From Deltaproteobacteria bacterium (GTDB taxonomy: Bacteria; Myxococcota; Myxococcia; SLRQ01): a DNA stretch of 64,000 nucleotides. The number at the start of each line of letters is the position of its first letter. The stretch's first letter is position 1. Made by a program: the position numbers and the translations under genes. Where the stretch lies: positions 98,888 to 162,887 of the forward strand of contig JARGFU010000016.1 of assembly GCA_029210625.1 (NCBI GenBank), given 5' to 3'. Positions 43,538 through 50,203 of this stretch are shown here, in pieces. The notes under the pieces are model-generated. The model saw only the letters and a list, made by a program, of their open reading frames with translations. It did no database searches and was not told the DNA's origin.

Positions 43538-45441
43538 GCGCCGGTGAGATTCGCCCCGTGGACTCGGCCGGGCTCTCGGCGGCCCTCCACTGGTTCTTCG
43601 AGACCTCCGAGATGCCGGTCGTCATCTGCGACCCCCAGCTGAAGATCATCATGGCCAACCACGCCTTCGGCGTGAGGGTGGGCGTGAAGTCCGAGGCAGA
43701 GCTGCCGGGGCAGGAGCTGGGCCGGGTGCTGCGCATCGATCTGCCGCCGGTGCGCGACGCCGACGCCGATCAGGAGGTGCTGGTCATCCTCCCCGGCGGC
43801 GCCGAGGCGATCGCGACCCTCCGCAGCGTCGAGGAGCACGTGATCGTCTCCCTCGACGCGGGCATCGAGGGCGCCCGCCTCGCCCGCGCCCGCCGGGCCC
43901 TCGAGGATCAGGAGCGGGTCTTCGCCATCGGCCGCCTCCTCTCGCTGCTGATGAGCGAGGACGACCTCGTCGGCGTGGTGGCCCAGGCCCTGGGCGACCT
44001 CTTCCCCGGCCGGCACTACTGCGTCCGGACGGTGGACGGCGAGAGCCACCAGCTCCTCTCCCTCTACGCCGAGGGGACGCTGCGGCCCAAGGCGCGCGCG
44101 GTGATCAGCCTCAAGCGCTCGGCGGTGCGCAAGCTGCGGCTCTCGGATGCGGTGCTCGCCAGCGAGCAGGTCGAGGTCTGCACCGAGCACGAGTTCGTCT
44201 TCGAGGAGGGGGAGGTCGGCATCGGGGTGCCCCTGGTGGCCGGCGGCCAGCTCCTGGGGCAGATCGACGTCGAGGGCACGGAGGGGCAGTTCGACGATCG
44301 CGAGGCCGACGAGCGGCTGGCCATCGGCCTGGCCAACCAGCTGGCGGTGGCCCTGCGCAACGCCCGCCTGCTCACCGAGGCCCGCTACCTGCGAGGCTAC
44401 CTCGAGAAGCTCATCGAGCAGGCCAACGCCCTGGTGCTGGCGGTCGATCGCCACGGGCGGATCAACATCTTCAACCGGGCCTGCCAGCGGCTCTCCGGCT
44501 TCTCCCGGGCCGAGGTGGCCTCCATGCCCTTCAGCCAGCTGGTGGTGCCCGACCAGCGCGAGCGCCTCGAGCGCCTGCTGGATCTGGCGATGCACGGCCA
44601 GAGCGGAGAGAACATCGAGGTGACCGTCCTGCGCCGCGACGGCAAGGAGCGGCAGGTGGCCCTCAACACCGCCCCCATCCTCGGGAAGGACGGGCTGGTC
44701 GACAGCGTGGTGGTCATCGGCACCGACCTCTCCCGCCTGGTCGAGCTGGAGCGGCAGGTGGTGCACGCCGAGAAGCTCGCGACCCTCGGGCAGCTCGCCG
44801 CCGCGGTGGTCCACGAGCTGAACAACCCGCTGACGAGCATTGTCGCCTACGCCGACGCCCTGCGGGGGCGGATGGAGCTGCTGGGGAACGCCGGCGACCG
44901 GAAGAAGGCGGAGAAGATCATGAACGCCGCCGAGCGGATCCTGAAGTTCTCGCGGGATCTGCTCACCTACGCGCGCCCGGGCTCCGAGCAGCGCAGCCGG
45001 GTCTCGCTCCAGGACGTGATCGCCGAGTCGGTCCGCTTCTGCGACCACGTCCTCAAGACGGAGGGGGTGGAGGTGCGGGTGGACTGGGAGGAGGGCATCC
45101 CCACCATCCACGGCAACCGCGGGCGGCTGCAGCAGGTCTTCGTGAACCTCATCACCAACGCCTGCCACGCCATGAAGGGGGGCGGGAGCCTGGAGATCGT
45201 CGGCCGCCTGAGCGAGGGCGTGGCCGAGGTGCGGGTGAACGACAGCGGGCCGGGGCTCTCCCCCGAGATCGCCGCCCGGATCTTCGAGCCCTTCTTCTCC
45301 ACCAAGGCGCCCGGGCAGGGCACCGGCCTGGGGCTCTCCATCGTCCGCGAGATCATCGGGCGGCACACCGGCACCATCGAGGTCGAGGAGGCGCCAGGGG
45401 GCGGGGCGGGCTTCGTGATCCGTCTGCCCGTCGCGGGCTAG
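43534..45441 (+). CDS. PAS-GAF-PAS sensor histidine kinase
   Basis: 635 residues from ATG 43534. An N-terminal PAS-like domain (PVVICDPQLKIIMANHAF), a GAF-like region (about 145-285), a second PAS (VLAVDRHGRINIFNRACQRLSGFSRAE), HisKA with His 427 (VVHELNNPLTSIVAYAD) and a full HATPase (NLITNACHAMKGGG, NDSGPGLSPE, GTGLGLSIV). Cytoplasmic, no membrane helix. NtrB/ZraS-like catalytic core. Co-translated with the ATPase-less partner upstream; no response regulator follows, as the next gene is convergent. Confidence 0.92.
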   Translation: MSAGEIRPVDSAGLSAALHWFFETSEMPVVICDPQLKIIMANHAFGVRVGVKSEAELPGQELGRVLRIDLPPVRDADADQEVLVILPGGAEAIATLRSVEEHVIVSLDAGIEGARLARARRALEDQERVFAIGRLLSLLMSEDDLVGVVAQALGDLFPGRHYCVRTVDGESHQLLSLYAEGTLRPKARAVISLKRSAVRKLRLSDAVLASEQVEVCTEHEFVFEEGEVGIGVPLVAGGQLLGQIDVEGTEGQFDDREADERLAIGLANQLAVALRNARLLTEARYLRGYLEKLIEQANALVLAVDRHGRINIFNRACQRLSGFSRAEVASMPFSQLVVPDQRERLERLLDLAMHGQSGENIEVTVLRRDGKERQVALNTAPILGKDGLVDSVVVIGTDLSRLVELERQVVHAEKLATLGQLAAAVVHELNNPLTSIVAYADALRGRMELLGNAGDRKKAEKIMNAAERILKFSRDLLTYARPGSEQRSRVSLQDVIAESVRFCDHVLKTEGVEVRVDWEEGIPTIHGNRGRLQQVFVNLITNACHAMKGGGSLEIVGRLSEGVAEVRVNDSGPGLSPEIAARIFEPFFSTKAPGQGTGLGLSIVREIIGRHTGTIEVEEAPGGGAGFVIRLPVAG

Positions 45442-45448
45442 GCGAGGC

Positions 45449-46333
45449 CTAGTCCTTCTTGAACTGGGTGTCCCACTCCTCCCGGGAGATGGCGCCCTTC
45501 TTGGCCAGCAGCCGCATCAGGGTCCAGAAGTTGCGCTCGAGCTTCTCGAGGCGCGCGGTGTCCTGGTCGCTCACTCCGAAGAGGTAGTCGAGGTCGCCCT
45601 GCACGGCGGCCATCTCGCTGCGCTTCTTCACCAGCACCTCGTGCTCCCGGATGATCTCGGCCAGGGCGGTGCGATCGGTGACCTCGCGGCTGGGATCCTT
45701 GCCGGCGCGCGCGGCCAGGCCCGGCGGGACCAGCTGCCCCTTCAGGGCGGGGCTACCGCTGGGGACCTGCTCGGAGTTGCCCTCGGCGTCGAGGGTGATG
45801 ATCTCGTGGCTGCCGGTGCCGTCGGCGTGGAGGATCTCCATCCGCTCGGGGACCTTGCGGGAGGTCTCCTCGAAGGAGGGGATCTTCACCTTGATGCCCC
45901 GGTAGACCCACTGCATCACGGCCCGGATCTGGGAGAGGGGGGAGAGCACCGCCTTGAGCTTGCAGTCGGCGGTGAACTCGATCTCGTCGATGGCGGCCAT
46001 GTCCATCGGATCGGTCATGGCGCAGGTGAGCACCTTGCGGTTGCCGCTGTGATCGACGGCGATGGGGACCAGCTCGTGGGTCTGGCAGAAGCGCTGGTCG
46101 AGGACCCGGGCGGCCTGGGGATCGGGGCGGATCTCGGAGAGATCGATGACCGGGATGGCCAGCGCCTCGCCCAGGGCCTGGCAGAGCTCGCCCTCCGAGA
46201 GGAAGCCCTTGGCGACCAGGGCGGCGCCGAGGCGGTGACCCCACTGGCGCTGGTAGGCCAGGGCCGAGGCCAGCTGGTCCGTGTCGATCACGCCCCTCTC
46301 GAGGAGCAGCTCACCGAGTCGCTTTCTTGCCAC
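45449..46333 (-). CDS. MshEN/GspE-N-domain protein
   Basis: 294 residues from GTG 46333, preceded by aaagga at a suitable distance; an upstream ATG at 46369 lacks such a site. Residues about 3-135 are a GspE/PilB N-terminal module (KRLGELLLERGVIDTDQLASAL, ALAIPVIDLSEIRPDP, LVPIAVDHSG.KVLTCAMTDPMD), which in some ATPases binds cyclic di-GMP. No ATPase domain follows; the C-terminal half is polar and helical (about 215-294). It resembles stand-alone adaptor or sensor proteins of myxobacteria. Convergent with the kinase gene, 7 bp apart. Confidence 0.78.
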   Translation of the reverse strand: MARKRLGELLLERGVIDTDQLASALAYQRQWGHRLGAALVAKGFLSEGELCQALGEALAIPVIDLSEIRPDPQAARVLDQRFCQTHELVPIAVDHSGNRKVLTCAMTDPMDMAAIDEIEFTADCKLKAVLSPLSQIRAVMQWVYRGIKVKIPSFEETSRKVPERMEILHADGTGSHEIITLDAEGNSEQVPSGSPALKGQLVPPGLAARAGKDPSREVTDRTALAEIIREHEVLVKKRSEMAAVQGDLDYLFGVSDQDTARLEKLERNFWTLMRLLAKKGAISREEWDTQFKKD

Positions 46334-46412
46334 GTGGATGGGTCCTTTCGCTGGCCCGGCAGATAGCACAGGCCGGACCTCGTGCCACCTCGGTCATCGG
46401 GACGCCGCCGGA

Positions 46413-46480
46413 GGGTGTCGATCGGGGCGACACCCCCCTCCCGATCGACCTGAATCCAGACACCCGCCGGAGGGTGTCTG
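46413..46480. promoter_or_regulatory. Structured leader: mutually exclusive hairpins
   Basis: Three stems are visible in the 311-bp gap between divergent genes. Stem A pairs 46413-46420 with 46428-46435 (8 bp); stem B pairs 46417-46426 with 46440-46449 (10 bp); both use 46417-46420, so they exclude each other. Stem C pairs 46457-46465 with 46472-46480 (9 bp, loop gccgga). Alternative pairing of this kind is typical of attenuators or riboswitches, though GC-rich DNA can produce it by chance. Confidence 0.45.
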
Positions 46481-46500
46481 AAAACAAGTCAATTCCAGAT

Positions 46501-46515
46501 GTAACGAACCGTTAC
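46501..46515. promoter_or_regulatory. Operator-like palindrome GTAACG-AAC-CGTTAC
   Basis: A perfect 6-bp inverted repeat with a 3-nt spacer in an AT-richer stretch (46480-46560) of the gap upstream of the amidase gene. It could be a regulator-binding site for either divergent gene. Confidence 0.4.
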
Positions 46516-46644
46516 GTGTAGGACAAGGTAGACAAAGCACAAGTGGCCGTAAATACGGATGAAACTGTGGTGCACCGGTGTCCGGCCGTCAGCCGCGCCC
46601 CGAGGCACCACCGCTGCAGTGTGCAGAGGTCAGGAGGAATGCTC

Positions 46645-49341
46645 ATGACCCGCACCAACCGCCAGCCTCACACCGCCCCCCGCAAGCCGAACCTGATCGT
46701 CGCCCTGATCGGCGCGGCGCTCCTCACCGCCTGCGGAACCCCCCTCGAGCCCAACTCCGGCGAGCGCTACGAGAGCTTCGTGGACGCCTCGGCCGAGTCG
46801 GGGGTCCCCGCCGAGATCCTCCTGGCCGTCTCCTACGAGGCCACCCGCTGGGAGACCCCGGACCTCCACGATCACGAGGGCGCCGAGGGTCCGCCCCGCC
46901 ACGGCATCATGGGCCTCTCCGAGGCGCAGGTCGCCGTCGGCGCCGCCCGCACCGGCCTGACCTACGAGGAGATCCTCACCGACACGGCCTCCAACATCCG
47001 CGCCGGCGCCGCCGCCCTGGCCGCCGCCGCCGAGGAGGTCCTCGGTGAGGACTTCGCCGAGACCTCGACCCTCGAGGACTGGCGGGACGTCCTGGCCGCG
47101 ACCGCCGACATGCCCGACGAGCAGGCCATCGACTACGCCGACGAGGTCATGACCTTCGTCACCCACGGCGCGGGCCTGACCCTGGAGAGCGGCGAGGCCA
47201 TCGAGCTGATCGGCTCGACCACCCTGCCGCCGGTGCTGGAGAGCGAGACCGACGAGAGCGCCCTGCAGACCACCTCCCAGAACCTCTCGGCCTCCTCCTC
47301 CCTGGTCGACCAGGTCTCCGCGGCGCACAGCTCCAACTACACCCGCGGCCGCAGCCAGCGGGTGAACCTCATCGTCATCCACACGGTGCAGGGCAGCTAC
47401 AACGGCTGCATCTCCTGGATCCGCAACCCCAGCTCCAACGTCTCGGCTCACTACGTGGTCCGCTCCCGCGACGGCCACATCACCCAGATGGTCGCCGAGT
47501 CCGACACCGCCTGGCACGCCCGCTCGGCCAACAGCCGCTCCATCGGCATCGAGCACGAGGGCTACGTCTCCAACGCCTCCTGGTACACCGACGCGATGTA
47601 CCGGCGCTCCGCGGCGCTGGTCTGCGGCATCGCCCGCCGCCACGGCATCCCCCTCGACCGCCAGCACATCATGGGTCACGTCGAGGTCCCGGGGAACGAC
47701 CACACCGATCCGGGCCGCTACTGGGACTGGACCAAGTACATGCGCATGGTCCGTGAGGCCTGCGGCCAGAGCGGCGGCGGCTCCTCGGGTGGCTCCTCCG
47801 GAGGTTCGTCGGGCGGCTCCTCCGGCGGCTCCAGCGGCGGCTCCTCCAGCGGCAGCGTGCAGCTCCAGGGTCTGGTCTACCAGGCCGGCAACACCAACGC
47901 CCGCATCGCCGGCGCCACCGTCCGCGTGGCCGGCCGGACCGCAACCACCAACTCCAGCGGCTACTACAGCGTGAGCGTGCCCCGCGGCACCCACAGCATC
48001 ACCGCCAGCAAGTCGGGCTACGAGGCGCGCAGCATCCGGCGCTCCGTGAGCAGCGGCACCTGGGGCTCCATCGGCCTGCCCCGGGCGACCTCCTCCAGCG
48101 GCGGCTCGAGTGGCGGCTCCTCCGGTGGCTCCTCCGGCGGGTCCAGCACCAGCTCCGGCTCCGGCTCCGGCCAGCTGGTGGGCGTGATCTACGCGGCCCC
48201 GAACTCGAGCAACCGCCTGGCCGGCGCCACGGTGAAGCTCTCCAGCGGCCAGAGCACCACCACCAACGGCCAGGGCTACTTCTCCTTCTCGGTGCGCTCC
48301 GGCAGCTACACCGTCACCGCCAGCAAGTCCGGCTTCAACAGCGGCAGCGTGTCCCGCACGGTGACCACCGGCCAGAAGGCCTGGGGCTCGGTGGGCCTGC
48401 GCCGCCCGACCGAGACCGCCCGCGGCACCCTGATCGGCGTGGTCTACAAGGCCCCGAACACCGGCGACCGCCTGCCGGGCGCGAGCGTGAAGCTCTCCAA
48501 CGGCGCGACCGCCACCTCCGACGGCCAGGGCGTCTTCCGCTTCTCGGTGGCCCCCGGCTCCTACCGGATCACCGCCAGCGCCTCGGGCTACCAGGCCGCC
48601 AGCGTGACCCGCACCGCCCAGGCCGGCAAGGAGGTCTGGGGCTCGGTGGGCCTGGCCCGCGCGAGCACCTCGACCGGCTCCGGCTCGCTGATCGGCGTGG
48701 TCTACGACGCCGCCAGCGGCAGCAGCGCGCGGCTCTCCGGGGCGAGCGTCTGGACCTCCACCGGCCAGCGCACCACCACCGGCAGCGACGGCGTCTACAC
48801 CCTCACCGGCGTGCCCTCGGGCTCGGTGATCATCTACGCCAGCAAGAACGGCTTCCGTGACGGCGGCGTGACCCGGGTGGTCGACAACGGCAAGCGCACC
48901 TGGGGCTCGGTGCCTCTGACCCGCCGCAGCGCCGGCGCCGGCGCCGAGAGCGGCGTGGACACCATCGGTGGCAGCCTCTACGAGGGCGAGGAGGAGCCCG
49001 ACTTCCTGGTCATCTCCCCCCGCGACCTGGTGACCACCGACGCCAACCCCCCGCTGATCTGGGAGGCCGTGACCGACCTGGATCCCGCGACCCACTCCTA
49101 CATCGTCGCCATCGCCAACGGCCCCGAGGAGGAGGACCTGACCTTCTACAACGTGGCCATGGAGACCCCCGACCCCGCGGCCGAGCCGGTCGACCCGGAG
49201 AACCCCGAGGCCAAGCCCGAGATGACCTTCATCCTGCCCGCGCCCCTCGAGGCCGGCGGCTGGAGCTGGGCGGTGGGCGTCATCGACGAGAACGGCGAGC
49301 CCGTCCTGATGAGCGACGTGGGTGAGTTCAGGGTGGAATAA
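46645..49341 (+). CDS. N-acetylmuramoyl-L-alanine amidase lipoprotein with carboxypeptidase-regulatory-like repeats
   Basis: 898 residues from ATG 46645, the ATG correctly spaced (7 nt) from aggagg; ATG 46639 is too close to it. The lipobox is LLTAC. Residues about 40-185 resemble a lysozyme/transglycosylase-like helical domain (VPAEILLAVSYEATRW ... HGIMGLSEAQ). Residues about 235-370 are an Amidase_2/PGRP domain (VNLIVIHTVQG, SAHYVVRSRDGHITQMV, IGIEHEGY, HIMGHVEV, HTDPG) that cuts the Ala-muramic acid bond. Gly/Ser linkers (about 377-406 and 484-509) separate four repeats of about 85-90 residues (AGATVRVAG...G.Y.VSV..G.H.ITASKSGY...WGSIGL) of the carboxypeptidase-regulatory type. A C-terminal beta domain follows. 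Confidence 0.9.
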   Translation: MTRTNRQPHTAPRKPNLIVALIGAALLTACGTPLEPNSGERYESFVDASAESGVPAEILLAVSYEATRWETPDLHDHEGAEGPPRHGIMGLSEAQVAVGAARTGLTYEEILTDTASNIRAGAAALAAAAEEVLGEDFAETSTLEDWRDVLAATADMPDEQAIDYADEVMTFVTHGAGLTLESGEAIELIGSTTLPPVLESETDESALQTTSQNLSASSSLVDQVSAAHSSNYTRGRSQRVNLIVIHTVQGSYNGCISWIRNPSSNVSAHYVVRSRDGHITQMVAESDTAWHARSANSRSIGIEHEGYVSNASWYTDAMYRRSAALVCGIARRHGIPLDRQHIMGHVEVPGNDHTDPGRYWDWTKYMRMVREACGQSGGGSSGGSSGGSSGGSSGGSSGGSSSGSVQLQGLVYQAGNTNARIAGATVRVAGRTATTNSSGYYSVSVPRGTHSITASKSGYEARSIRRSVSSGTWGSIGLPRATSSSGGSSGGSSGGSSGGSSTSSGSGSGQLVGVIYAAPNSSNRLAGATVKLSSGQSTTTNGQGYFSFSVRSGSYTVTASKSGFNSGSVSRTVTTGQKAWGSVGLRRPTETARGTLIGVVYKAPNTGDRLPGASVKLSNGATATSDGQGVFRFSVAPGSYRITASASGYQAASVTRTAQAGKEVWGSVGLARASTSTGSGSLIGVVYDAASGSSARLSGASVWTSTGQRTTTGSDGVYTLTGVPSGSVIIYASKNGFRDGGVTRVVDNGKRTWGSVPLTRRSAGAGAESGVDTIGGSLYEGEEEPDFLVISPRDLVTTDANPPLIWEAVTDLDPATHSYIVAIANGPEEEDLTFYNVAMETPDPAAEPVDPENPEAKPEMTFILPAPLEAGGWSWAVGVIDENGEPVLMSDVGEFRVE

Positions 49342-49391
49342 GGGTCCCACCTGACGGGCCCGGGCACGAGGCGAGCCCGGGTCCCCCTCCT

Positions 49392-49427
49392 GCCGGGGTC
49401 TCCAGCGATGGAGGCCCCGGCTCTTTT
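49392..49427 (+). terminator. Rho-independent terminator with GNRA tetraloop
   Basis: A 13-bp stem (49392-49404 with 49409-49421, one G-U pair) closed by the tetraloop gcga and followed by tctttt. It lies 50 bp after the amidase stop. This is the clearest terminator in the window. Confidence 0.85.
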
Positions 49428-49430
49428 GCG

Positions 49431-49475
49431 TGTACAGCCGCTGGACGCAAGGACGGGGTGTCCAGGGGCTGTACA
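49431..49475. repeat. 15-bp interrupted inverted repeat after terminator
   Basis: tgtacagcc (49431-49439) pairs with ggctgtaca (49467-49475), and ctggac (49441-49446) with gtccag (49460-49465), with one G/G mismatch between them and a 13-nt loop. It is followed by ggtttgag and tgtttt. It may be a second terminator or an operator for the next gene, in the 228-bp gap 49342-49569. Confidence 0.5.
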
Positions 49476-49569
49476 GGTTTGAGTCAGTGTTTTCGGGCGG
49501 TTGCGTGGGCATACGGCTTGCTGTCTGCAGGCCCGTTCCTTCGCTCCACAACCCTCGAAGAAGACCCCG

Positions 49570-50199
49570 ATGAAGACCGCCCGCCTCGCCCTCGCCGCCC
49601 TCCTCCTCTCCTCCACCGCCTGCTTCCCCGCGGCCGATGATGACGCCACCCCGCCCGCCGTCGGCCGCTACTCGGCCGAGACCCAGAGCGGCCTCCTCGC
49701 CTTCCTCAACGATCAGGTGGAGACCGACCAGCGGCGCCTCGACGTGGACTGCGGCCTGCGGGCGGACACCGCCGAGAACCTGATCCGGCACCGTGACGGC
49801 CTCGACGGGCTGGTGGGCACCGAGGACGACGATCTCTACGAGAGCGTGGACGAGGTCGACGCCGTGGGCGGCGTGGGGCCGGCCTCCCTCGAGAAGCTGC
49901 TGCAGTGCGCGGAGTGGTTCGCGCCCACCGAGCCGGTGGTCGACCGGGTCGACGTCTTCACCGAGCTCGCGCAGGTGGACCCCGCCCTCGCCGGCCTGAT
50001 CACCGGCGAGCTGCAGGCCGAGGCCGAGCGCCGGGCCGATCCCTCCCGCGACGCCCCGGTGGTCTTCGAGGCGGTGACCGTCCACTCGGCCGGCGGCAAG
50101 GCCGTGCGGATCGAGGTCGACTACCTCCAGGGCGAGCTGCGCATCCGGCTGGTCCTCGACGGCGAGTACCAGCTCGTGACCGACGACGTGCTGGGCTGA
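49570..50199 (+). CDS. Small lipoprotein with helix-hairpin-helix-like motif
   Basis: 209 residues from ATG 49570. The signal peptide ends SSTAC (lipobox). Residues about 60-115 contain the pattern LDGLVGTEDDDLYESVDEVDAVGGVGPASLEKLL, a helix-hairpin-helix-like segment seen in other myxobacterial secreted proteins. The C-terminal 60 residues are beta-rich (VTVHSAGGKAVRIEVDYLQGELRIRLVLD). Function unknown; convergent with the Fn3 lipoprotein gene. Confidence 0.75.
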   Translation: MKTARLALAALLLSSTACFPAADDDATPPAVGRYSAETQSGLLAFLNDQVETDQRRLDVDCGLRADTAENLIRHRDGLDGLVGTEDDDLYESVDEVDAVGGVGPASLEKLLQCAEWFAPTEPVVDRVDVFTELAQVDPALAGLITGELQAEAERRADPSRDAPVVFEAVTVHSAGGKAVRIEVDYLQGELRIRLVLDGEYQLVTDDVLG

Positions 50200-50203
50200 G
50201 CCT

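Noticed and set aside
46645..49341. Amidase as a phage endolysin
   Set aside because: It has a lipobox and long surface-type repeats, and no phage genes are nearby.
46630..50085. Long minus-strand open frame opposite the amidase and the next lipoprotein
   Set aside because: It spans two convincing plus-strand genes and a terminator; composition is typical of antisense translation.
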